From NCBI GenBank assembly GCA_017500625.1, contig JAFVYX010000305.1, positions 1 through 5,520 of the forward strand: 5,520 nt of DNA, read 5' to 3'. Under the pieces are notes generated by a model. The model had not been told where the DNA came from. It saw only the letters and a program-made list of their open reading frames with translations, and did not search any database. A program made the translations under genes and the position numbers. Below are positions 1-5,520 of the stretch, in pieces; within the stretch, counting starts at the first letter, position 1; each line of letters begins with the position of its first letter. Source of the DNA: Clostridia bacterium (lineage in GTDB: Bacteria > Bacillota_A > Clostridia > Oscillospirales > CAG-272).

Positions 1-1
1 C

Positions 2-460
2 ACGTTCACGGGCAAGACCGTGACCTATACGGGTACATCACAGACGGTGGCGGTTTCCGGCGTTCCGAGCGGGACGGTGGTTAAATATTCGGTCAACGGC
101 GCCGCCGCTGTGGACGCCGTTTCCGTCACCGATGCCGGAACCTACACCGTTGTGGCCAGCTTCACGATGCCGGCAGGGTATGCCCCTGTAGCCGATATGA
201 CCGCTATGCTGACGATCAATAAGGCGGCGATGCCCCTCCTTTCCTTTGAGGGAGATTCTGTGGAGTATGACACCTTTGAGCACTCTCTTGGCGTTGTCGG
301 TAACATCCCGACGGGTGCCGTGGTGAAGTACTATTACAATGATGTGGAGTGCGATTTCGTGACCGAGGTTGGTCAGTATAGTGTTCGTGTGGTCATTACG
401 CACAAGAACTACGTGACCTTTGAGGCCACCGCTACGCTGAAGATCACCTCCAAGGAGGAG
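2..460 (+). repeat. Two tandem MBG-type Ig-like modules within the surface protein
   Basis: Module 1 (bases 2 to about 229) begins TFTGKTVTYTG, has the VSGVPSGTVVKYSVNG core, then DAGTYTVVASF, and closes with the linker motif LTINKA. Module 2 (about 232 to 460) is a diverged copy: it has VVGNIPTGAVVKYYYND, then VGQYSVRVVI, and closes with TLKITSK. The shared order (an aromatic/G strand, '(N/V)(I/P)(T/S)GxVVKY', 'GxYxVxV', 'LxI.K') supports two homologous beta-sandwich repeats. Module 1 is cut by the window edge or starts very near it, so more copies may lie upstream. Family assignment is by motif recognition only. Confidence 0.75.
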
Positions 461-2257
461 CAGCTCTTTAGCGTTGGTGTCGGCAATGTCGTCTATTTTC
501 AGAACAATCTTGACGAGAATAAGCTTTATAAATATCAGAACGGCCTGCTTTCCAAGGTCAACAACGATGAGGCCACATTTATGATGACCGACGGCACAAG
601 CCTGTTCTACGTCGGCAAGGGGCTCCTCTCGTCCAACATCAAGAATCTTGATGCCGGTGGCCTCTCGGTCGTACTCAAGGCCAATGCCGAGTATCTCACC
701 ACAGACGGTGAAAATCTTTATTACGCCATTAACGGCATCTTGGCTGGTGCAGAGGAGCGGGGCATCTGGCGCATCGCGCTTGACGGCAGCAATGCCACCC
801 CCGTTCGTATCTCGACCGATAAGGCCAAATACCTTGTTTACTATGACGGCGCGATCTATTACGCCAATCAAAGCAACGGCAAAACGCTTTGCAAGGTTTC
901 TGTGAATGCCAACAATGCCACGGGTACGGTGCTTTGGGACGAGAAGGTGGAATACATCATTGCCGACGGTGGCGCCCTCTACTTTGACTCCACCGACGGT
1001 CTCGTCGGCGGTAGCGCGATCCGCAAGTACAACGTTTCCAACGGCACCTGCATCAAGCTCACCACCGATTCGGGTAAGTATCTGACCAAGATTGGCAGCT
1101 ATATCTACTATGTCAATAACGACCTTTTGACCTCGTCGCTTTTCGGCAAGACTATCTCCCGTGTCAGCGCCGTCCAGACCGCGGACAGCTCGCTTCCTGG
1201 CACACAGGTCATCTCCGATGCGAACAACGGATTCACCTCGTTGGCTACCGATGGTGAGTCGCTCTATTTTTACCGTTTGAACGATAAGCATTTCTACTGC
1301 TATGACGTCAGCGAGGGCGAGGAGACCGATCTTATGGCTGGCTTTACGCCCCCCATTCCTACGGTGAACGCGGCGGAAACCCATTACGTCAAGATCGTTG
1401 AGTATGACGGAGCCGTATACTACATCGATCCCCTGAACGGCGATGCTCTTTACAAGTATGACCTCGCCACAAGAAGAAAAACCAAAGTTCTTGACGACGC
1501 GGTCTCCGGTGCGTGGTTCCATGACGGTAAGCTGTATTACAGCGCCTATGTGCTGACCAACTATGCCTTCTATGTCATGGATCTTGACGGGGGGACTACC
1601 GCTAAGCTGACCTCCCAGCGTGCCGATCACGTGTTCTTTGCCGAAGATTTCATTTACTATGTCAAGGTTGGCTCCGCATACAACAACTATATCGTTAAGA
1701 TTGCTTACGATCACGATATTGAGACCGATGAGCCGACCGTTGTAATGGACGACACCAGTCTTTGGATGGCGGACCTCGCGGTTGTCGGTGATGACGTTTA
1801 CTTTGTCAATAATAAGCTGATCGGCGGTAAGAAACTCCATAAGCTTTCTCTCGCCACCGGCGAGGTGACCGAGCTCGGCATCACAGCCCTCACCTTCACG
1901 GTCAGCGGCGATACGATCTACTACTTCGATAACGACAGCAAGCTGAAATCCTGCTCGCTGACGGGCGGCAACGTGGAAACGCTGGTGACAAACGTGGAGA
2001 TCAACGACCTCGTTGTCAAGGGGAACAAGATCTACTTCTCCTCAACCGACGGCAAGGTAGGACTCTATACGTATGACCTGACGACCGAGGCCACCACGCA
2101 GCTGGACAGCGCTCCTGCCGAGGGCATGGTCTTTGTTGGCGACATTATGTATTTCTTCAAGACGGCCTGCTCTTACCTGAACGACTATCCGCACATCTCG
2201 GGTGGCGACTATCGCCTCTATTCCTATAACGGCTCGGTCTTTACCAAGCTGAATTGA
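2..2257 (+). CDS. Large surface/secreted protein, C-terminal part: two MBG-type Ig-like modules plus beta-propeller repeats (5' partial)
   Basis: The reading frame is open from the left edge, so the true start and any signal peptide lie outside the window; a GTG at base 20 falls inside the first Ig-like module and is not a credible start. Counting from base 2, 751 residues are visible. Residues 1-75 and about 78-150 are two MBG-type bacterial Ig-like modules. From about 155 to the end there are roughly 14 repeats of 37-53 residues with the core 'DG..(L/I/V)YY/YF.(N/D)', as in the DUF5050/LRP1-like beta-propeller families. Aromatic, Gly, Asn and Asp residues are abundant, cysteines are few, and there is no transmembrane segment. 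It ends in FTKLN right after the last repeat, with no LPXTG motif or hydrophobic tail, so any cell attachment must be N-terminal. The likely role is an extracellular binding or scaffold protein; the ligand is unknown. The architecture call is firm, the function is not. A terminator follows 2 nt after the stop. Confidence 0.85.
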   Translation, partial: TFTGKTVTYTGTSQTVAVSGVPSGTVVKYSVNGAAAVDAVSVTDAGTYTVVASFTMPAGYAPVADMTAMLTINKAAMPLLSFEGDSVEYDTFEHSLGVVGNIPTGAVVKYYYNDVECDFVTEVGQYSVRVVITHKNYVTFEATATLKITSKEEQLFSVGVGNVVYFQNNLDENKLYKYQNGLLSKVNNDEATFMMTDGTSLFYVGKGLLSSNIKNLDAGGLSVVLKANAEYLTTDGENLYYAINGILAGAEERGIWRIALDGSNATPVRISTDKAKYLVYYDGAIYYANQSNGKTLCKVSVNANNATGTVLWDEKVEYIIADGGALYFDSTDGLVGGSAIRKYNVSNGTCIKLTTDSGKYLTKIGSYIYYVNNDLLTSSLFGKTISRVSAVQTADSSLPGTQVISDANNGFTSLATDGESLYFYRLNDKHFYCYDVSEGEETDLMAGFTPPIPTVNAAETHYVKIVEYDGAVYYIDPLNGDALYKYDLATRRKTKVLDDAVSGAWFHDGKLYYSAYVLTNYAFYVMDLDGGTTAKLTSQRADHVFFAEDFIYYVKVGSAYNNYIVKIAYDHDIETDEPTVVMDDTSLWMADLAVVGDDVYFVNNKLIGGKKLHKLSLATGEVTELGITALTFTVSGDTIYYFDNDSKLKSCSLTGGNVETLVTNVEINDLVVKGNKIYFSSTDGKVGLYTYDLTTEATTQLDSAPAEGMVFVGDIMYFFKTACSYLNDYPHISGGDYRLYSYNGSVFTKLN
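464..2254 (+). repeat. About 14 beta-propeller-type repeat units (DG..(L/I)YY motif)
   Basis: The recurring hydrophobic-aromatic core (VYF, LFY, LYY, IYY, LYF and so on) occurs at residues near 165, 202, 240, 286, 327, 369, 422, 473, 512, 552, 600, 640, 678 and 717, counted from base 2. Most copies are preceded by a DG, GD or GG turn and followed by Asn/Asp-rich loops; several then carry 'LYKYDLAT' or 'LHKLSLAT' type strands, as in WD40/YVTN/DUF5050-like blades. Fourteen units could form two seven-bladed propellers or another split. The two longest spacings (about 51-53 residues) flank the unit near residue 422, and a PPIPTVNAAE segment near residues 449-459 could be an interdomain linker. 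The blade split is inference. Confidence 0.7.
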
Positions 2258-2259
2258 CC

Positions 2260-2296
2260 AAAAAAAGAAAACTCCCTGCGGGGAGTTTTCTTTTTG
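2260..2296. terminator. Bidirectional intrinsic terminator between convergent genes
   Basis: A perfect inverted repeat pairs GAAAACTCCC (2267-2276) with GGGAGTTTTC (2281-2290) around the tetraloop TGCG. It is flanked by A-run 2260-2266 and T-run 2291-2295, which extend the pairing to about 15 bp. It reads as a hairpin plus T-tract on both strands. It sits 2 nt after the surface-protein stop and 4 nt beyond the creatininase-family stop, so it very probably ends both transcripts. On the plus strand the loop is C(UGCG)G, a UNCG-type stable tetraloop. Confidence 0.93.
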
Positions 2297-2299
2297 CTT

Positions 2300-3190
2300 T
2301 TACCAGCCCTTTTGGTACTTGTCAAGCTCGTCGAGCAGGAAGGTGTCCTCCTTGAAGAGCTTGGCGGCGGCGGCCACGCGCTCGGCCTCAAAGCGCAGGG
2401 AAGCGCGGCCGATGCGCTCGTTGCAGCCAATGGGGTCGTGGCCACAGAAGGCGTTCGGGTAGTCGAGATCCCAGCCGTTGTCGGCAAGGTAAATGCCCGC
2501 CTCGCGGTAGGGGCGGCTTCGGTCCACGGGGAGACCGCTCTCCTTGCCAAGCTCGTCCCATTCCACGCTCTCGGGCGCCACAGCCATCACGAACGCCGTT
2601 TCACCGAAGCCCGCGTGACCGATGCGCATATTCTCCTTGTGGTAGCGGAGTACCAGCTCCTCGTCCTCCCCCGTCAGCTCGGGGATCGAGCCCGTGCCGT
2701 GCTTTTCAAGGTAGGTCGCCAGGACGTGCGGCGCGGGCAGGTCGGAGTGCATCACCCCCACCACAAAGTCGCGCTTTGTGACGTTCAGCGAGCGGAGAAA
2801 GGTGTTGAGCCAGGACGAATTCCCGCCGTGGCCGTTGTAAATGAGGATCTTCTTGTAGCCGTTGCGGCTGATCTGCTCACAGAGCGTGCGGAGGAGCGTC
2901 ATCTGCAGCTCCACGGGGATCGTGATGTTCCCCTCGCTCATGCTACCGCCATCGGCCACCGTCGGCGCTCCAAGGGGCAGATCGCCAAAGGTGAAGCCGG
3001 GAAAAACGCACATCGTCTCAAGGAGCGAGGCCTCGTAGGCCACACTCTCCGCGATCAGGCAGTCGCAGCCCAGCGCCAGGTGGAGCCCGTGCTTCTCCAC
3101 GCACCCCATAGGCAGAATGCACACGCCCTTGGCCTCCTCTCGGAGTGATGCGAAGTTGCTCACAGTTTTATATAACCAACGCGTTTCCAT
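2300..3190 (-). CDS. Creatininase-family metal-dependent amidohydrolase
   Basis: This 296-residue protein fits the usual 240-300 residue length of the creatininase family, cytosolic enzymes that hydrolyse cyclic or linear amide bonds with a two-metal (Zn/Mn) centre. Visible family motifs are, in order: ILPMGCVEKHGLHLALGCD at residues 25-43, giving metal-ligand candidates E32, H34 and D43; the NGHGGN box at 119-124 with ligand H121; and HAGFGET at 192-198 with candidate ligand E197, followed by the conserved PESV. There is no signal peptide. The ATG at 3190 is chosen because AGGAGGT lies 6 nt upstream. It is transcribed toward the surface-protein gene and shares its terminator. The family includes creatininase, MftE-like peptidases and FAPy-type hydrolases, and the substrate cannot be read from sequence; no creatine or mycofactocin genes are nearby. 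A creatininase name in the strict sense is not justified. Confidence 0.92.
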   Translation of the reverse strand: METRWLYKTVSNFASLREEAKGVCILPMGCVEKHGLHLALGCDCLIAESVAYEASLLETMCVFPGFTFGDLPLGAPTVADGGSMSEGNITIPVELQMTLLRTLCEQISRNGYKKILIYNGHGGNSSWLNTFLRSLNVTKRDFVVGVMHSDLPAPHVLATYLEKHGTGSIPELTGEDEELVLRYHKENMRIGHAGFGETAFVMAVAPESVEWDELGKESGLPVDRSRPYREAGIYLADNGWDLDYPNAFCGHDPIGCNERIGRASLRFEAERVAAAAKLFKEDTFLLDELDKYQKGW

Positions 3191-3196
3191 GCGAAT

Positions 3197-3203
3197 ACCT
3201 CCT
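3197..3203 (-). promoter_or_regulatory. Ribosome binding site of the creatininase-family gene
   Basis: On the minus strand AGGAGGT lies 6 nt before the ATG at 3190. It is a near-perfect anti-Shine-Dalgarno match and fixes the start codon. Confidence 0.9.
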
Positions 3204-3231
3204 AAAGCTCGGTGCCCTTTGGACTATTTTA

Positions 3232-3260
3232 TTTTTATCACATTTTAAGGGAAAAGTCAA
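3232..3260 (-). promoter_or_regulatory. Sigma-A-type promoter for the creatininase-family gene
   Basis: Read on the minus strand, TTGACT (3255-3260) is a good -35 box. A 17-nt spacer separates it from TAAAAA (3232-3237), which is preceded by TG one base upstream, an extended -10 arrangement. The expected transcription start is near 3225, leaving a 5' leader of about 35 nt, too short for a riboswitch. The promoter lies just downstream of the kinase terminator, so this gene can be expressed independently of the gnd-kinase unit. I see no clear operator palindrome. Confidence 0.65.
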
Positions 3261-3263
3261 GTG

Positions 3264-3303
3264 AAAAATAAAAAGCAGACCTCCGCAGAGGTCTGCTTTT
3301 TTT
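3264..3303 (-). terminator. Intrinsic terminator of the gnd-kinase unit
   Basis: A 13-bp perfect stem (3271-3283 with 3288-3300) surrounds a 4-nt loop. On the minus strand the arm is GCAGACCTC, the loop is TGCG and the T-rich tail is TTTTTATTTTT. It begins about 1-2 nt past the kinase stop at 3305. The minus-strand loop is again C(UGCG)G. The A-run on the other side gives it some potential in the opposite direction, but no plus-strand gene ends here. Confidence 0.93.
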
Positions 3304-3304
3304 G

Positions 3305-4378
3305 TTATCTCTTGACGCGAGCGTTGCCGCCCCAGATGCTGAAGATCTGCTCTTCGTCCGCGGGCTGAGCGTAGTCGGTCAGGAAGGTGGTCGCAAGCGC
3401 GCCGCTGGCCCAGGCAAACTGGAGCTGACGCTCGGCGTCCCAACCCTTGATGATGGAGTAGAGAAGACCGCCGACAAAGCCGTCGCCGCCACCGATGCGG
3501 TCAAGCACGGTGATCTCGCGGGGCTCGGCGATGTGCCACTCATTGTCGCTCCAGAGGATCGCGCCCCAGAGGTGACGGTTGACGTTGATGACCTGGCGGA
3601 GCGTGGTACCGAACACGCTGGCGTTCGGGAACTTCTCTCTCACGCAGTTGATCATGGCCTTAAAGCTCTCGATCTTGGAGCCGAGGTCCTTACCGCCGGC
3701 TTCGGGGCCCTCGATGCCGAGGCAGAGCTGGAAGTCCTCCTCGTTACCGACGAGAATGTCGGCGACAGAGGCGATCTCGGTGAAGATGTCGTGGAGCTCC
3801 TGCTCACGGCCCTTCCAGAAGGAGGCGCGGTGGTTCAGGTCAAAGGCGATGAGCGTGCCATGCTTCTTGGCGGCGCGGGCAAGCTCCAGGCAGAACTGGC
3901 TGGTCTCGGGCGAGAGAGCACCGATCAGACCCGAAAGGTGAAGGACACCAACGCCCTCCTCGCCGAAGAGGCGCTCCAGGTCAAAATCCTTGACCGAAAG
4001 GGTACGGCCGACCTCGCCGGCGCGGTCGTTCTGCACGCGGGGACCGCGGGCGCCGTAGCCGGAGTCGGCGATGTTGAACTGGTGGCGATAGCCCCAGGGG
4101 CCGCCCTGCTCAACCTCGGGGCCCTCAAAGGTCATGCCACGGCCAAGCAGGTTGTGCTTGATCATCTTGGCGATGGGGCTGTCCTTAACAAAGGCCGTCA
4201 GAACGTGAGTAGGAAGACCGAGATAGGACGAGATCGAGGCCACGTTGGTCTCGGCGCTCGTGACCTGCATACGGAAGGTCTCGGAGGCGTAAACGGGCTG
4301 GCCGTCGGGCGGGCAAATGCGGACGCCCATGCTGGTGGGGACCACAAGAGCGTACTTGTAATTTTCTCTGAGCTTCAT
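3305..4378 (-). CDS. kdgK: PfkB-family sugar kinase, probably 2-keto-3-deoxygluconate kinase
   Basis: This 357-residue cytosolic ATP-dependent kinase has a ribokinase/PfkB fold. The C-terminal PfkB signature is DRIGGGDGFVGG at residues 293-304, with D299 as catalytic base and G296-G298 forming the anion hole. FDLNHRASFW at 179-188 resembles the FD.N.R..LW segment typical of KDG kinases; GNEED (211-215) and TTLRQV (258-263) are further PfkB landmarks. KDG kinase converts 2-keto-3-deoxygluconate to KDPG. The N-terminal region is unusual: TSAETN (40-45) stands where the family normally has GG-x-E-x-N, and TSMGVR replaces GEIMLR. At 357 residues it is longer than typical KdgK (about 310-340), with extra sequence around residues 95-125. 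The ATG at 4378 has GGAGG 9 nt upstream. It follows gnd by 18 nt, so the two are surely co-transcribed. The PfkB call is firm; the substrate is inferred, with gluconate or another sugar acid as alternatives. Confidence 0.85.
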   Translation of the reverse strand: MKLRENYKYALVVPTSMGVRICPPDGQPVYASETFRMQVTSAETNVASISSYLGLPTHVLTAFVKDSPIAKMIKHNLLGRGMTFEGPEVEQGGPWGYRHQFNIADSGYGARGPRVQNDRAGEVGRTLSVKDFDLERLFGEEGVGVLHLSGLIGALSPETSQFCLELARAAKKHGTLIAFDLNHRASFWKGREQELHDIFTEIASVADILVGNEEDFQLCLGIEGPEAGGKDLGSKIESFKAMINCVREKFPNASVFGTTLRQVINVNRHLWGAILWSDNEWHIAEPREITVLDRIGGGDGFVGGLLYSIIKGWDAERQLQFAWASGALATTFLTDYAQPADEEQIFSIWGGNARVKR

Positions 4379-4387
4379 GTTTATTTT

Positions 4388-4392
4388 CCTCC
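4388..4392 (-). promoter_or_regulatory. Ribosome binding site of the PfkB kinase
   Basis: GGAGG on the minus strand lies 9 nt before the ATG at 4378, inside the 18-nt gap after the gnd stop codon. The gap has no room for a promoter or terminator, which supports cotranscription with gnd. Confidence 0.88.
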
Positions 4393-4396
4393 AAAA

Positions 4397-5520
4397 TTAA
4401 ATGGAATACTGGGAAGCCGCGGTGTCGCCGCCCTTACCGGTCCAGTTGGTGTGGAAGAACTGGCCGCGGGGAGCATCGATGCGCTCGTAGGTGTGGGCGC
4501 CGAAGTAGTCGCGCTGCGCCTGGAGCAGGTTGGCAGGCAGACGCTCGGAGCGGTAGCCGTCAAAGTAGCAGAGGGCGGAGGTCATGGCGGGCATAGGAAT
4601 GCCGTTCGAGATGGCGGCGGCGCAAACGCGTCTCCAGCCGGCCTGGGCCTTCTCGATGACGTCCTTGAAGTAAGGATCGAGCAGGAGGTTGGGAAGCTCG
4701 GGATTCGCATCAAAGGCCTCCTTGATCTTACCGAGGAACACGCTGCGGATAATGCAGCCGCCTCTCCACATGAGGGCGATGCCACCGTAGTTGAGGTTCC
4801 AACCGTAGGTCTTGGCGGCCGAACGCATCAGGGTGTAGCCCTGAGCGTAGGAAACGATCTTCGCGGCGAACAGAGCGTCCTTCAGGTCGTTGATGAAGGC
4901 GGCCTTGTCGCCCTGGAACACGGGCTTCGGACCCGCAAGCACACGGGAGGCGGCCACGCGCTCGTCCTTCATGGCGCTGAGGCATCTGGCAAACACGGCC
5001 TCGCCGATGAGCGTCAGCGGAACGCCCTCGTCAAGGGCGGCAATACCGGTCCACTTACCGGTACCCTTCTGGCCGGCCGTGTCGAGGATCTTCTCAACGA
5101 TCGGCTCGCCGTCGGTGTCCTTGTAAGCGAGGATATCCTTCGTGATCTCGATGAGGTAGCTGTCCAGCTCCTTGGTGTTCCAATCGGCAAAGACCTCGTG
5201 CATCTCATCGTCGCTCATGCCGAGCAGGTCACGCATCAGGTGGTAGGCCTCGCAGATCATCTGCATATCGCCGTACTCAATGCCGTTGTGGACCATCTTG
5301 ACAAAGTGGCCGGCGCCGTTCTCGCCAACCCAGTCACAGCAGGGAGCGCCGTCCTCGACCTTGGCGCAGATGGCCTGCAGGATCGGCTTCACAGACGGCC
5401 AGGCCGCGGGCGAGCCGCCGGGCATCAGGCTCGGGCCGTTCAGAGCGCCCTCCTCGCCACCGGAAACACCGGTACCGATGTAGAGCTTGCCCTGACTTTC
5501 CACGTAAGCGGTGCGGCGGG
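4397..5520 (-). CDS. gnd: 6-phosphogluconate dehydrogenase, decarboxylating (N-terminus outside window)
   Basis: Gnd oxidatively decarboxylates 6-phosphogluconate to ribulose 5-phosphate with reduction of NAD(P), in the oxidative pentose phosphate pathway. Visible are 373 residues; comparison with the roughly 470-residue long form suggests about 110 residues, the Rossmann coenzyme domain, are missing off the right edge. An in-frame GTG at 5501-5503 is internal, because RRTAY continues upstream. Counting from the edge, the substrate-loop motif [12 protein letters not shown] spans about 14-25; [16 protein letters not shown] carries the catalytic Lys (K74) and substrate-contacting Asn (N78); and [11 protein letters not shown] near the C-terminus carries Arg and His (R336, H342) matching Arg446 and His452 of the sheep enzyme. 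These are all intact, so the enzyme should be active. The C-terminal tail [16 protein letters not shown] is normal. It is the long form, not the roughly 300-residue GndA/YqeC type. Coenzyme preference cannot be judged because the binding domain is outside. It precedes the kinase by 18 nt. Confidence 0.97.
   Translation of the reverse strand, partial: RRTAYVESQGKLYIGTGVSGGEEGALNGPSLMPGGSPAAWPSVKPILQAICAKVEDGAPCCDWVGENGAGHFVKMVHNGIEYGDMQMICEAYHLMRDLLGMSDDEMHEVFADWNTKELDSYLIEITKDILAYKDTDGEPIVEKILDTAGQKGTGKWTGIAALDEGVPLTLIGEAVFARCLSAMKDERVAASRVLAGPKPVFQGDKAAFINDLKDALFAAKIVSYAQGYTLMRSAAKTYGWNLNYGGIALMWRGGCIIRSVFLGKIKEAFDANPELPNLLLDPYFKDVIEKAQAGWRRVCAAAISNGIPMPAMTSALCYFDGYRSERLPANLLQAQRDYFGAHTYERIDAPRGQFFHTNWTGKGGDTAASQYSI

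Noticed and set aside
20..22. GTG at base 20 as start of the surface protein
   Set aside because: The frame is open to the window edge and the GTG interrupts the conserved first strand of an Ig-like module; no ribosome site or signal peptide follows.
38..1840. A 600-residue open frame antisense to the surface protein
   Set aside because: It lies in exact codon register with the sense gene, so it is open merely because the sense gene avoids TTA, CTA and TCA codons. The translation has no domain-like pattern and lacks a ribosome site, whereas the sense frame has clear repeats.
2294..3148. A 284-residue plus-strand open frame opposite the creatininase-family gene
   Set aside because: It is again in codon register with the real gene and explained by the same codon avoidance; it begins inside the terminator and has no ribosome site, while the minus-strand frame carries all creatininase-family motifs.
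3191..3304. Riboswitch or small RNA in the spacer before the creatininase-family gene
   Set aside because: The space is accounted for by a terminator, a promoter and a ribosome site; the leader would be only about 35 nt with no additional hairpin.
5501..5503. GTG as start of gnd
   Set aside because: In-frame residues RRTAY continue upstream and match the family, and the essential Rossmann domain would be missing; the gene simply runs off the window.
4397..5520. Several open frames of 60-85 residues on both strands within gnd
   Set aside because: They are shadows of a GC-rich gene, with Arg/Ser/Ala/Pro-rich translations and no ribosome sites.

Overview
The window looks like chromosomal DNA from an uncultured, gut-type Clostridia/Firmicutes bacterium. 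The grounds are strong GGAGG-type ribosome binding sites, compact GC-rich hairpin terminators with T-tracts, a large Ig-like (MBG-type) plus beta-propeller surface protein, and sugar-acid metabolism genes with clostridial-looking sequences. This is an inference from gene style; there is no rRNA or other phylogenetic marker.

Layout. Bases 2-2257 (+) hold the 3' part of a large, probably extracellular protein: two Ig-like MBG-type modules followed by about 14 beta-propeller-type repeats. It ends at a perfect hairpin terminator (2260-2296) that serves both strands. The other three genes run leftward on the minus strand. Bases 2300-3190 encode a creatininase-family metal-dependent amidohydrolase with its own promoter and a consensus ribosome binding site. 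Bases 3305-4378 encode a PfkB-family sugar kinase, closest in motifs to 2-keto-3-deoxygluconate kinase. Bases 4397-5520 encode the C-terminal three quarters or so of decarboxylating 6-phosphogluconate dehydrogenase (Gnd), whose start lies beyond the right edge.

How they fit together. gnd and the kinase are 18 nt apart on the same strand and are very probably cotranscribed, ending at a hairpin terminator at 3264-3303. Together they point to sugar-acid (gluconate/ketodeoxygluconate) use feeding the pentose phosphate pathway. The creatininase-family gene follows that terminator and has a recognisable sigma-A-type promoter, so it looks like a separate unit of unknown substrate. The surface protein is convergent and functionally unrelated as far as can be seen.

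I found no tRNA, rRNA, CRISPR, insertion sequence or phage feature, and no clearly new system. The most unusual points are the altered N-terminal signatures of the kinase and its pairing with gnd, the repeat-rich surface protein, and the compact regulatory spacer in which a terminator T-tract sits directly upstream of a promoter. No stretch longer than 300 bases lacks a gene.
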